Shown: in pieces, positions 34,566-42,907 of the stretch | Position numbering within the stretch: position 1 is the first letter of the stretch | Layout: each line of letters begins with the position of its first letter | Origin: Geothermobacter sp964501815 | GTDB lineage: Bacteria > Desulfobacterota > Desulfuromonadia > Desulfuromonadales > Geothermobacteraceae | Direction: 5' to 3' | Assembly (NCBI GenBank): GCA_964501815.1 | Contig: CAZCUR010000007.1 | Span: 1-49,700 of the forward strand | DNA length: 49,700 nucleotides | Notes under the pieces: generated by a model | The model's input: the letters and a program-made list of their open reading frames with translations, nothing else | Databases searched by the model: none | Told to the model about the DNA's origin: nothing | Position numbers and translations under genes: made by a program

Positions 34566-35317
34566 CGCATCTTGATTCCCGGGTGACAGGTGTTGCAGTC
34601 ATCGAGCGGCAGGGCCACTTTGCCGTGGCAGTAGCCGCAGAACTTTCCTTCGAGGATATAGCGCATCTCGAAATGCGCTGTGGTCTTTTTGCGGATGTTG
34701 AAGATGTCGGGGTGGCAGTTGTTGCAGTCGAGCCAGCGGCCATGGCTTTTGTGGTCGAAGATGGCCGGCGGCACCATCGACCAGTTGGCGCTCAGTTCCA
34801 GCCGCTTGTCGTACCCCATGGGCTGTTCGTCCGGATGGTACAGGCTGTATCGCGGAGCTATCAGGCCTTTTTCCAGGGCGCGGGACCAGTCGATGCCGTT
34901 GCCCCAGGGAGAGGGGGGCAGCTGCTGGCGAATCTGCCCAAATGTTTCCGTGTCGATCTGGGCGTCGCCGGTGTGGCAGTCGTTGCAGTGCTTCTGGTTG
35001 TGCCCGAAGGCCATCAGGCCGTCGTGGCAGGCGCCGCAGTACATCCCCTCTCGGTTGGCCTCTTCGGTTATCTCGGTTTCCCCCTGCTTCATGGCAAAGC
35101 CGAGCTCGAAATGACAAACCCGGCAGGTGTCGCGCAGACGGTGGGTGAAATGGGAGAAAAAGACCGGTTTCTGCCCGGCCGCGCTTGAGACGCGATCGAG
35201 CAGCAAATCGCCGTAGCGGTTCTGGGGCGGCTGGGGCGGCAGTTGGTAGAATCCGGCCGCCTGGCACAGGGTTGCTGCCGTCAGCAGCAGTATCAGCAGA
35301 AATGCAGCGCGACGCAT
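34562..35317 (-). CDS. Periplasmic hexaheme cytochrome c (c3/c7-like)
   Basis: A signal peptide (MRRAAFLLILLLTAATLCQA) is followed by six CxxCH heme motifs: CRVCH, CGACH, CNDCH, CNNCH, CGYCH and CNTCH, with scattered His residues for the second axial ligand. 251 residues. The first half (FSHFTHRLRDTCRVCHFELG, YCGACHDGLMAFG) matches the c7-type triheme repeat style. It is probably a periplasmic electron carrier. It is a paralogue of the gene just upstream, with the same order and spacing of most heme sites. It begins five bases after that gene and lacks a strong Shine-Dalgarno, so coupling is likely. Confidence 0.9.
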   Translation of the reverse strand: MRRAAFLLILLLTAATLCQAAGFYQLPPQPPQNRYGDLLLDRVSSAAGQKPVFFSHFTHRLRDTCRVCHFELGFAMKQGETEITEEANREGMYCGACHDGLMAFGHNQKHCNDCHTGDAQIDTETFGQIRQQLPPSPWGNGIDWSRALEKGLIAPRYSLYHPDEQPMGYDKRLELSANWSMVPPAIFDHKSHGRWLDCNNCHPDIFNIRKKTTAHFEMRYILEGKFCGYCHGKVALPLDDCNTCHPGIKMR

Positions 35318-35322
35318 GGCTG

Positions 35323-36111
35323 TCAGTAGACCGGTTTGCTGTGGCAGCGCTGGCAGTCGATGTTCGGGAAGGCCACCTTGTCATGGCAGACGCCGCACCA
35401 GCGACCGTCAAAAATCTCCTGCATGCTGTAGGGGACCGCCCCCTTGCGTACCGGGAAAATCTCGGGGTGGCAGGATTCACAGCCGTTCCAGATGGCGTGC
35501 TTGCGATGCGAGAAGATGATGTCCGGCATTTTGGCTTCTTTGCCGGCCAGCTCAATGTCTTCAGGATTTTTCAGTTCGGCATGCCGGACCGAAAAACCTT
35601 CGACGTAGTCGGTCAGTTTGATCAGGCCTTCCTCTTCGGCTTCAATCCAGTCGATGCCGTTGCCGAACCGTTCCGGCGGCATGGAGCGGCGGAATGTTTT
35701 GAAATCGTGCTTGAAGTCAACCTTGCGACCGACGGAATGGCAGGGGTCACAGGTTTTGACCTCGTTCCCGTCGGGGTCGGTGCTGACCGGCGCAAAGGCC
35801 GTGCGGCCGTTGTGGCAGGCGCCGCAGTAAAAACCGGCGCGGATGTCGGCTTCTGTGATACCGGTCGCGCCGGCGCGCATGGCAAAGCCGAGGTCGACGT
35901 GGCAGACCCGGCAGGTGAAGCGGGAGCGATGGAACCAGTGCGGGAAAACCACCGGAGCCTGATTGTTGGCCGTTGACTGGTTGTCCAAGAGGACGTTGCC
36001 GAATTCACTCAGGCGCGGGCGTTTCTTTTTGACGCCGAAGGTCTCGGCATCAGCGGGAGCGATGGCCAGCAACAGGGCCAGCACCAGCAGGAGTGACAGG
36101 GCAGGGCGCAT
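35323..36111 (-). CDS. Periplasmic hexaheme cytochrome c (c3/c7-like), operon leader
   Basis: Signal peptide (MRPALSLLLVLALLLAIAPA then DAE) and six heme motifs: CRVCH, CGACH, CDPCH, CESCH, CGVCH and CQRCH. 262 residues from the ATG at 36111, which has GGAGG six bases upstream. Shared blocks with the next gene (FTCRVCHVDLGFAMRAG, YCGACHNGR, FGNGIDW) show that the two arose by tandem duplication. Likely periplasmic electron transfer; partners and terminal acceptor unknown. A good promoter lies at 36176-36203, so the operon of four genes is self-contained. Confidence 0.9.
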   Translation of the reverse strand: MRPALSLLLVLALLLAIAPADAETFGVKKKRPRLSEFGNVLLDNQSTANNQAPVVFPHWFHRSRFTCRVCHVDLGFAMRAGATGITEADIRAGFYCGACHNGRTAFAPVSTDPDGNEVKTCDPCHSVGRKVDFKHDFKTFRRSMPPERFGNGIDWIEAEEEGLIKLTDYVEGFSVRHAELKNPEDIELAGKEAKMPDIIFSHRKHAIWNGCESCHPEIFPVRKGAVPYSMQEIFDGRWCGVCHDKVAFPNIDCQRCHSKPVY

Positions 36112-36175
36112 GATTTTCCTCCTCTGTGGCGGCAATGGCGAAAGTGGCCGATGACAGCAAAATGAGTACAGCTCA

Positions 36176-36203
36176 ATGATAGCCCATTTATTGTGCTGTG
36201 CAA
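36176..36203 (-). promoter_or_regulatory. Promoter of the hexaheme cytochrome operon
   Basis: TTGCAC (36203-36198), 16 bases, TATCAT (36181-36176) on the minus strand, about 64 bases before the ATG at 36111, in the gap after the nitroreductase stop. Confidence 0.55.
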
Positions 36204-36232
36204 TGACCGGGGAGGAAAAAATGGTTGAGCCG

Positions 36233-36967
36233 TCAGTCGAAAAAGCGGGTGAACCCCTGTACAGGTTCCCGCAGGGTGACCAGCCGGTTTTCGGTCGCCT
36301 CGTCGTCGGCATAACCGAGGCTGAGCCCACATAAAAGAATCTGCTTATCCGGAATATCAAGATACTTTCTGATTATACTGTGAAAATGGATAAAGGCAGC
36401 CTGTGGGCAGGTGTCCAGACCACGGCCGCGGGCGGCGATCATGAGGTTTTGAAGAAACATGCCGCAGTCGAGCCAGCTCCCCTGTGCCAGGATGCGGTCC
36501 ATGGTGAGAAACAGACCGACCGGGGCGCCGAAAAAATCGAAATTGCGCCGGTGCTGGGCGTGCATCTTTTCCTTGTCCCTTTTGCCGATTCCCAGCAGGC
36601 CGTACAGATCCCAGCCGATTTTGCGTCGGCGCGACAGATAGGGCTCAATCCAGCTCTCCGGATAGTAGCTGTACTCGGCGCGGTACTTTGTCTCCCTGTC
36701 CGGATCATCAAAGGCGGCCATCATGGCATCGGCGATTTTGCGGCGGGTAGCACCGGTCACGACCCAGACCTGCCAGGGCTGGGTGTTGACGCCGCTCGGG
36801 GCCCGGGCGGCAACCTCGAGAATCTCTTCGATGACCGCGCGCGGGACCGGGTCGGGCCGAAAGGCGCGCACGCTGCGGCGCGACCGTATGGCCCAGTCGA
36901 CAGCGGCGCGAATCTGGTCGGGATTCAGGTCGGCAGGTGGTGCGGGTGGCCAGTCTGACTCATTCAT
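36233..36967 (-). CDS. Nitroreductase-family flavoprotein
   Basis: FMN-dependent NAD(P)H oxidoreductase of the nitroreductase fold, 244 residues. The FMN-contacting start IRSRRSVRAFRPDPVPRAVI, AARAPSGVNTQPWQVWVVTG and the C-terminal ILLCGLSLGYADDEATENRL are characteristic. The physiological substrate (nitroaromatics, quinones, flavins) is not evident. Its ATG overlaps the alkaline phosphatase stop by eight bases, with GAGGAG seven bases before the ATG, so it is the second gene of a two-gene unit. Confidence 0.9.
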   Translation of the reverse strand: MNESDWPPAPPADLNPDQIRAAVDWAIRSRRSVRAFRPDPVPRAVIEEILEVAARAPSGVNTQPWQVWVVTGATRRKIADAMMAAFDDPDRETKYRAEYSYYPESWIEPYLSRRRKIGWDLYGLLGIGKRDKEKMHAQHRRNFDFFGAPVGLFLTMDRILAQGSWLDCGMFLQNLMIAARGRGLDTCPQAAFIHFHSIIRKYLDIPDKQILLCGLSLGYADDEATENRLVTLREPVQGFTRFFD

Positions 36968-38249
36968 GTCTCGACTCCTCGTTGGAAGGTCGTTCCGTTA
37001 TCTGTTGCAGCAGCCAGCGTCCCAGCGCGGCGTTGTCGACCAGGCCTGTGGCTGCCTCCGCCAAAGCCGGCAGGGACGCGGCTCCTTTGCCACGGGCCAG
37101 CAGCGGCACGGGGGTGCCGGTATGCCTGTGCCCTGTCCAGGTGCCGTCCTGCAGGCCGCCGGTTTCATGATCGGCGGTGAGCAGCAGCAACGTGCGGTCC
37201 CAGCCGAGCCGGTCGGTGATCAGGCGCTCGACCAGGGCGACGGTTCGGGCAAAGTCGTCCAGTTCCTCAATCATGCGGCCGGTCTGGTTGGCGTGCGCGG
37301 CCCAGTCGATGGCGCCACCTTCGATCATGAGGACGAAGCCGTCCGGATCATCATCCAGGAGGTTGATGGCGGCCCGGGTCATCTCGGACAGGGTGGGCAT
37401 GTCCGGCGAAAACGGTACCGTGTCGGCTGCCGCCTTGGCGGGGCCGGAGCGTTTCTGCTGCAGGGTCGAAGCGGCCGGCGCGAGCAGCAGCAGCCGTTTG
37501 GGTGTCGGCCCCTGTGCCAGCCTGCGGATGATTTCGGTGCGGTCGATCAGGGTCCAGGGATCGGAAATGCCGTCGCCGTCGGCGTCATTGCCGAGCCGGC
37601 CTGCGGCAAGTTGCTGCCAGAGGTTTCTGCCGCCGACATAGCGGTACGAGGTGCCCAGGCTGAGCCGGCGACCGTTGTCGTCGTAACGGGGGTGCCCTGC
37701 TCCGGCGATGACATCAAGGCCGGATGCGGTCAGCATCTGCCGGGCGATGCTGCCATAGTCCTCCCGGTCGGCAACGTGGGCGGCGAAGGCGGCCGGGGTG
37801 GCGTGGCTGAAGGGGACGCTGGTGACCACGCCGGTGCTGCGGCCGGTCTGTTCCGCCGCCTCCATGAGATTGATGACCGGTCGCAGCCGGCCGTCCCGGT
37901 CAGGCGCCATGCCGAGGGCGCCGTTGAAGGTTTTGTGACCTGTAGCCAGGGCCGTGGCCGCCGCTGCCGAATCGGTAACGCGGCCCGGAGCGGGGATGTC
38001 GTTCCGGTCGCCCAGGGAGCCGGTCTTCATTTGCAGCTGCACCGGAAAACAGGCCAAGGGAGGTGTCAGGCGGTTTTGGTGGTCGACGTAGCCGGCGGTT
38101 TTCAGATGCTCGAAGCCCATGCCGTCGCCGATCATCAGGATGACATGGCGCAATCCGTGTGCCTGGCTCATCGTGCCGGTCAGCACAGGGATCAGTGCCA
38201 GCCCCAGGGCAAAAAACAGTCGCTGGAGAACGTTTCGGATCGAGGTCAT
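36960..38249 (-). CDS. Secreted alkaline phosphatase
   Basis: Zinc/magnesium phosphomonoesterase of the PhoA superfamily. An N-terminal signal segment (LFFALGLALIPVLTGTMSQA) is followed by the metal-binding MIGDGMGFEH, the nucleophile Ser94 in VTDSAAAATALATGHKT, MIEGGAIDWAAHAN and the C-terminal TADHETGGL, so all active-site blocks are intact. 429 residues from the ATG at 38249; the frame is open to 38894 but that part is antisense to the glycosyltransferase. The ribosome site is weak. No Pho box was recognised. Co-transcribed with a nitroreductase. Confidence 0.9.
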   Translation of the reverse strand: MTSIRNVLQRLFFALGLALIPVLTGTMSQAHGLRHVILMIGDGMGFEHLKTAGYVDHQNRLTPPLACFPVQLQMKTGSLGDRNDIPAPGRVTDSAAAATALATGHKTFNGALGMAPDRDGRLRPVINLMEAAEQTGRSTGVVTSVPFSHATPAAFAAHVADREDYGSIARQMLTASGLDVIAGAGHPRYDDNGRRLSLGTSYRYVGGRNLWQQLAAGRLGNDADGDGISDPWTLIDRTEIIRRLAQGPTPKRLLLLAPAASTLQQKRSGPAKAAADTVPFSPDMPTLSEMTRAAINLLDDDPDGFVLMIEGGAIDWAAHANQTGRMIEELDDFARTVALVERLITDRLGWDRTLLLLTADHETGGLQDGTWTGHRHTGTPVPLLARGKGAASLPALAEAATGLVDNAALGRWLLQQITERPSNEESRHE

Positions 38250-38314
38250 GGCACCAGTCTCTCTTCTGGGTTCCGGGCTGTCAACGACCGGTGAAAAAAT
38301 TGCGGCCCTGGGGG

Positions 38315-38342
38315 TTGAAACTGGTCCGGGGGCGACTATATT
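38315..38342 (+). promoter_or_regulatory. Candidate promoter of the glycosyltransferase-glucosidase pair
   Basis: TTGAAA (38315-38320), 16 bases, TATATT (38337-38342). A short inverted repeat GCGAC/GTCGC (38332-38336 and 38345-38349) straddles the -10 box and could be an operator. Confidence 0.5.
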
Positions 38343-38426
38343 TTGTCGCACCTTCAGGCGAATTTCCGCAGGCTTCTTTGGCCTTCTTGATGACAGCCCA
38401 TCAGGACGAGACAACAGGAGGTTGCT

Positions 38427-39485
38427 GTGAAAATCGCTCAGGTTTCCCCCCTGTACGAAAGCGTTCCCCCAAGACTTTACGGCGGTACTGAAAGGGTCGT
38501 CTCCTGGCTGACCGAGGAGCTGGTGCGTCAGGGACATGATGTGACCCTGTTTGCCAGTGGTGATTCGGTCACCTCGGCCAAACTGGTTCCCTGCGCTTCC
38601 GAGGCACTGCGTTTGGCAGGCTGCCGCGAACCGCTCGCGCACCATCTGCTCATGCTCGAAGAAGTGGCGCGTCGGCTGGAGGAGTTCGATATTGTCCATT
38701 ACCACGTCGATTATCTTCATTTCCCCCTGTCGCGGCGAAGTAACGTCCCTCAGCTGACCACGCTGCACGGCCGGTTGGACAGTCCGGAATTGGCCCCTCT
38801 GTTCCGGGAGTACCGGGACATGCCGTTGGTATCCATTTCCAACGCCCAGCGCCGTCCTCTGCCCTTTGCCAACTGGACCGGGACCGTTTATCACGGCCTG
38901 CCGACCGACCAGTTCCGGCTGAACCCCGAGGGAGGCGGGTATTTGGCCTTTCTGGGGCGGATTTCACCGGAAAAAAGGCCCGACCGGGCCATCGAGATTG
39001 CCAAACGGTCCGGATTGCCGCTGAAGATCGCCGCCAAGGTTGACCGGGCGGACCAGGAGTATTTTGAGCGCGAGATCAAACCGCTGCTAAGTCATCCGCT
39101 GGTCGAATTTATCGGAGAAATCAATGACGCCGACAAACAGGACTTTCTCGGTCAGGCGCTGGCGTTGCTCTTTCCCATCGACTGGCCGGAACCCTTTGGT
39201 CTGGTGATGATTGAAGCCATGGCCTGCGGTACGCCTGTGGTCGCCTGGCGCTGCGGTTCGGTCCCAGAAGTGATGGAAAACGGTGTCACCGGTTTTGTCG
39301 TCGCGTCTCTGGAGGAAGCCGTACAGGCGGTGAAGCGGGTGGAGAAACTGGACAGGCGGGTCTGTCGGGCGGTGTTTGAGCGGCGTTTTTCCAGCCGTCG
39401 CATGGCTGAGGACTATGTGCTTCTTTATCGCCGGCTGCTTGGGCACAGCGCCCCCGATAACCGGCTCAATCAGCGTGTGGCCTGA
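38427..39485 (+). CDS. GT4-family glycosyltransferase
   Basis: Retaining GT-B glycosyltransferase of 352 residues. The N-terminal IAQVSPLYESVPPRLYGGTE and HDVTLFASGDS form the acceptor domain; the C-terminal sugar-nucleotide domain has FLGRISPEKRPDRAIEIAK and PEPFGLVMIEAMACGTPVVA, the E-x7-E motif. Start GTG at 38427 with AGGAGG five bases upstream. The debranching-type glucosidase follows two bases later; this pairing suggests synthesis and trimming of an alpha-glucan or a glycosylated osmolyte, but donor and acceptor are not known. Confidence 0.88.
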   Translation: MKIAQVSPLYESVPPRLYGGTERVVSWLTEELVRQGHDVTLFASGDSVTSAKLVPCASEALRLAGCREPLAHHLLMLEEVARRLEEFDIVHYHVDYLHFPLSRRSNVPQLTTLHGRLDSPELAPLFREYRDMPLVSISNAQRRPLPFANWTGTVYHGLPTDQFRLNPEGGGYLAFLGRISPEKRPDRAIEIAKRSGLPLKIAAKVDRADQEYFEREIKPLLSHPLVEFIGEINDADKQDFLGQALALLFPIDWPEPFGLVMIEAMACGTPVVAWRCGSVPEVMENGVTGFVVASLEEAVQAVKRVEKLDRRVCRAVFERRFSSRRMAEDYVLLYRRLLGHSAPDNRLNQRVA

Positions 39486-39487
39486 CC

Positions 39488-41656
39488 ATGATGAAAGAAA
39501 TCATCCAGGTCGACGATCAGTATTACATTCAGGCGGCCTCCTGCCTGGCGGATGACCGGGTCCGGGTCCTCAAGCAGGGCGAGACCTTTGCCGTGTTTGA
39601 CTGTCGCGGTGATGTCCAGCCGCTCGGACGCGGAGAGCAGGGCGTCTTCCATCAGGGGACCCGTTTTTTGTCCCGGCTGGAGCTTTTCATTGGCGACAAG
39701 CGACCGCTGCTGCTCTCATCCACCGTCAATGAGCGCAATGAGCTGTTGACCGTCGATCTGACCAATCCGGATCTGCTCGATCTGGATGATCGCAAAATCG
39801 CGCGCGGCACCCTGCATCTGTTTCGCAGCCGTTTTTTGTGGCGCGATGTCTGTTATGAGCGCCTGCGTCTGGTCAATTACGGCTCGGAACCCTGCCGGCT
39901 GCAGCTGTGTCTCGGGTTTGCCGCCGATTTTGCCGATATCTTCGAGGTCCGTGGCATGCAGCGGCCCCGCCGCGGCCGTCTGGACCATCCGCGGGTGGAG
40001 CGGGATGTGGTGGAACTCGGCTACAGCGGGCTGGACGGTATCCAGCGCCGTGCGCGTCTTCTTTTCAGCCCGCTCCCGATGCAGCTGGAGCGGGACCGCG
40101 CCCTGTGGCAACTCGACCTGCCTCCGCAGTGCGCGACCTCTTTCTACCTTACTCTCAGCTGCCGGGTCGGCGCGTCCCCGGTGCAGACGACCGGGTTCGA
40201 AGCCGCCTTCGATGCGTCCCTGAAGCAGCTGGAACTGTATCGGCAAAGTCCCTGCCGCATTCATACCAGCAAGGGGCACCTGAATGAATGGATCAACCGT
40301 TCCCTTGACGACTTGCACATGCTCCTGACCGAAACAGATCAGGGGCTCTATCCCTACGCGGGTGTCCCGTGGTACAGCACCGCCTTTGGTCGGGACGGAC
40401 TGATAACCGCCCTGCAGACCCTGTGGATGGAGCCGGCCATCGCCCGCGGCGTGCTGCGCTACCTGGCCGCGCGTCAGGCCGACAGCGTTGATCCCGAAAC
40501 CGATGCCGAGCCGGGCAAGATTCTGCATGAAACCCGCCGGGGCGAGATGGCGGCGCTGGGGGAGATCCCCTTTGGCCTCTATTACGGCAGTGTCGATGCC
40601 ACGCCGCTGTTTCTGTTGTTGGCTGGAGAGTACTGGAAACGCACCGCTGATGAAGGGCTGATACGGGACATCTGGCCCAACCTGGTCCGGGCGCTGGAGT
40701 GGATAGACCGCTATGGCGATAGCGACGGCGATGGTTATCTGGAATACCAGCGCCGCTCCAGCCGCGGCCTGACCCAGCAGGGATGGAAGGATTCCTGGGA
40801 TTCGGTCTACGATGCTTCCGGGCAGCTCCTCGAAGGGCCGGTGGCCTTGTGCGAGGTCCAGGCCTACCTGTACGGAGCCCGCAAGGCGATGGCCGAGCTG
40901 GCAGCTGTTCTGGGGGAGCCGGAGCTGGCGCGGCAGCAGTTAACGAAGGCTGAGGAGCTGGCCGCCCGCTTTCAGACCGATTTCTGGTGTGAAGACCTGA
41001 ACTGTTTCGCCCTGGCCCTGGATGGCGACAAACAACCGGCAAAGGTCGCGGCTTCCAACGCCGGCCAGTGTCTGTTGACCGGCATCGCCACCGGTGAGCA
41101 GGCCCTGAAACTGGCGGAGCGCCTGCTGCAGGACGATTTCTTCAGTGGATGGGGGGTTCGCACCGTGGCGGAGGGAACGCCACGCTACAACCCGATGTCC
41201 TATCACAACGGCTCGGTCTGGCCGCACGACAATGCGCTGATCGCGCTGGGATTGGCCCGCTATGGCGCGACGGGTGCGGCGCTGAAAATCTTTGAAGCTC
41301 TCTACCATCTCGCCATCGAAGTTGAACTGCGCCGTCTGCCCGAACTGATCTGCGGCTTCACCCGTCTGCCCGGGCAGGGCCCCGTCCTTTATCCGCTGGC
41401 CTGCTCCCCCCAGGCCTGGGCCGCAGGCAGCGTCTTTCAGCTGCTGCAGGCCTGTCTTGGCCTCGAAATCAATGCCCCCGGCCGTCGGCTGCTCTTTCGC
41501 CATCCGGTCCTGCCCGGTTTTGTCGATGAAATCTGGCTGACCGGCCTGAGCGTAGGAACGGCACGGCTCGACCTGCATCTGGTTCGTTATCGCGAGGATG
41601 TCGGTATTGATATCCTCAAGCGAACCGGTGATGTCGAGGTCGTGGTGCAAAAATAG
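39488..41656 (+). CDS. Amylo-alpha-1,6-glucosidase (glycogen-debranching type)
   Basis: 722-residue protein with an N-terminal beta-rich domain (VFDCRGDVQPLGRGEQGVFH, RFLSRLELFIGDKRPLLLSS) and a C-terminal (alpha/alpha)6 catalytic domain of the GH13-independent amylo-1,6-glucosidase type: YAGVPWYSTAFGRDGLITAL, QGWKDSWDSV and the conserved MSYHNGSVWPHDNALIALGL. It would hydrolyse alpha-1,6 branches or related short alpha-glucosides. No signal peptide, so cytoplasmic. The ATG lies two bases after the glycosyltransferase stop, so the pair is translationally linked. No terminator was identified in the 34-base gap to the convergent tautomerase gene. Confidence 0.88.
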   Translation: MMKEIIQVDDQYYIQAASCLADDRVRVLKQGETFAVFDCRGDVQPLGRGEQGVFHQGTRFLSRLELFIGDKRPLLLSSTVNERNELLTVDLTNPDLLDLDDRKIARGTLHLFRSRFLWRDVCYERLRLVNYGSEPCRLQLCLGFAADFADIFEVRGMQRPRRGRLDHPRVERDVVELGYSGLDGIQRRARLLFSPLPMQLERDRALWQLDLPPQCATSFYLTLSCRVGASPVQTTGFEAAFDASLKQLELYRQSPCRIHTSKGHLNEWINRSLDDLHMLLTETDQGLYPYAGVPWYSTAFGRDGLITALQTLWMEPAIARGVLRYLAARQADSVDPETDAEPGKILHETRRGEMAALGEIPFGLYYGSVDATPLFLLLAGEYWKRTADEGLIRDIWPNLVRALEWIDRYGDSDGDGYLEYQRRSSRGLTQQGWKDSWDSVYDASGQLLEGPVALCEVQAYLYGARKAMAELAAVLGEPELARQQLTKAEELAARFQTDFWCEDLNCFALALDGDKQPAKVAASNAGQCLLTGIATGEQALKLAERLLQDDFFSGWGVRTVAEGTPRYNPMSYHNGSVWPHDNALIALGLARYGATGAALKIFEALYHLAIEVELRRLPELICGFTRLPGQGPVLYPLACSPQAWAAGSVFQLLQACLGLEINAPGRRLLFRHPVLPGFVDEIWLTGLSVGTARLDLHLVRYREDVGIDILKRTGDVEVVVQK

Positions 41657-41690
41657 CTTTTTATCCGGATGGGCAGTTAACCACCCAGGT

Positions 41691-41894
41691 TTATTGTTCT
41701 CTTTGTCTTCGTAACGTCACCGTCTCGCCGCCGATGCCCCAGTTGTCGGTCTCGACTTCGTCGATGACCACTACGGTGGTGGCCGGGTTCTTGTTCAGCA
41801 CCCGCTGCAGCAGTTCGGTGGCCCCCTTGATCAGTTCGGCCTTCTGCTCGGCGGTGGCGCCTTCGCGCGTGATCTTGATATTGACGTAGGGCAT
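41691..41894 (-). CDS. 4-oxalocrotonate tautomerase-family protein
   Basis: 67-residue member of the tautomerase superfamily. After Met removal Pro becomes residue 1 (PYVNIKITREGATAEQKAEL), the catalytic base, and NWGIGGETV closes the hexamer interface. Compared with the Pseudomonas enzyme, the catalytic Arg11 (EGRSDEQK) is Ala and Arg39 (SVRVII) is Val, so canonical 4-oxalocrotonate activity is doubtful. GGAGGAGTCCC before the ATG at 41894 fixes the start. A single gene, convergent with the glucosidase and divergent from metF. Confidence 0.85.
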   Translation of the reverse strand: MPYVNIKITREGATAEQKAELIKGATELLQRVLNKNPATTVVVIDEVETDNWGIGGETVTLRRQREQ

Positions 41895-42001
41895 GGGACT
41901 CCTCCTTGTTTTTCGGCAAGCATAGCATTGAAAAGGACTGATTTTTCTATCGGCTGTGTTAGAATCAGCTGAAATTTGTTTTATCATCCAGGAGGGATGC
42001 C

Positions 42002-42907
42002 TTGCCCGTGCCCGTCGCCCACATGGCGGTCGCCGCGCCGCTGCCGAAAAATGTCGAGGTTTCCTTCGAATTCTTCCCGCCGAAAACCGCCGAGGCCGAG
42101 GCGTCGCTCTGGCGCGCCATCAAGCGGCTCGAGCCTTTGCGCCCGCGCTATGTTTCCGTCACCTACGGCGCGGGCGGCTCGACGCGTGAACGTACCCACG
42201 CCACCGTGGTGCGCCTGCGGCGCGAAACCGCCCTGGAGCCGGCGGCGCACCTGACCTGCGTCGACGCCAGCCGCCAGGAGATCGACGCCATCGCCCGGCG
42301 TTACTGGGAGGAGGGCATCCGCCACATCGTCGCCCTGCGGGGCGATCCGCCCGACGGCCAGTCGCGCTATGTTCCGCACCCGCAGGGCTACGCCTATGCC
42401 GCCGACCTGGTGGCGGGACTGAAGCGCATCGCCGATTTTGAAATCAGCGTCGCCGCCTACCCGGAAAAACACCCCGAAGCCTCTTCCCTGCAGGCCGATC
42501 TCGACAACCTCAAGCGCAAGGTCGACGCCGGTGCCAGTCGCGCCATCAGCCAGTTCTTCTTTGATGTCGGCACCTTTTTACGCTTTCGCGACCGGGCGCG
42601 CGCCGCAGGCATCGATATCCCCATTGTCCCGGGCATCCTGCCGGTGACCAACTTCGCCCGCGTGGTGGAGTTTGCCGGCCGGTGCGGCGCCAGCGTGCCG
42701 CGCTGGATGGCCGAGCTGTTCCAGGGGCTGGACGATGATCCCGAAACCCGCCGGCTGGTCGCCGCCACCGTGGCCGCCGAACAGTGCCGGGCGCTGTACG
42801 ACTACGGCGTGCGCACCTTCCACTTCTACACCCTGAACCGCGCCGACCTGACCTACGCCATCTGCCATATCCTGGGCGTGCGGCCACCCGCGGGTGCAGA
42901 GCCCTGA
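42002..42907 (+). CDS. metF: Methylenetetrahydrofolate reductase
   Basis: FAD-dependent reduction of 5,10-methylene- to 5-methyl-tetrahydrofolate for methionine synthesis or the methyl branch of the Wood-Ljungdahl pathway. Motifs are VSFEFFPPKTAEAE (catalytic Glu), VTYGAGGSTRE, HIVALRGDPPDG and ISQFFFDVGTF. About 301 residues. The TTG at 42002 is chosen since AGGAGG lies six bases before it; ATG at 42023 would remove seven residues. The stop overlaps the fetB start (TGATG). No S-box or SAH riboswitch was recognised in the 72-base leader. Confidence 0.94.
   Translation: MPVPVAHMAVAAPLPKNVEVSFEFFPPKTAEAEASLWRAIKRLEPLRPRYVSVTYGAGGSTRERTHATVVRLRRETALEPAAHLTCVDASRQEIDAIARRYWEEGIRHIVALRGDPPDGQSRYVPHPQGYAYAADLVAGLKRIADFEISVAAYPEKHPEASSLQADLDNLKRKVDAGASRAISQFFFDVGTFLRFRDRARAAGIDIPIVPGILPVTNFARVVEFAGRCGASVPRWMAELFQGLDDDPETRRLVAATVAAEQCRALYDYGVRTFHFYTLNRADLTYAICHILGVRPPAGAEP

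Noticed and set aside
36723..38294. Long plus-strand frame opposite the alkaline phosphatase
   Set aside because: Antisense shadow; the minus-strand gene has complete active-site motifs.
41677..41928. 83-residue minus-strand frame overlapping the tautomerase
   Set aside because: Another frame of the tautomerase gene; the 67-residue product has a strong ribosome site and a family match.
41929..42001. Methionine-pathway riboswitch before metF
   Set aside because: The leader is too short and shows no SAM or SAH riboswitch core.
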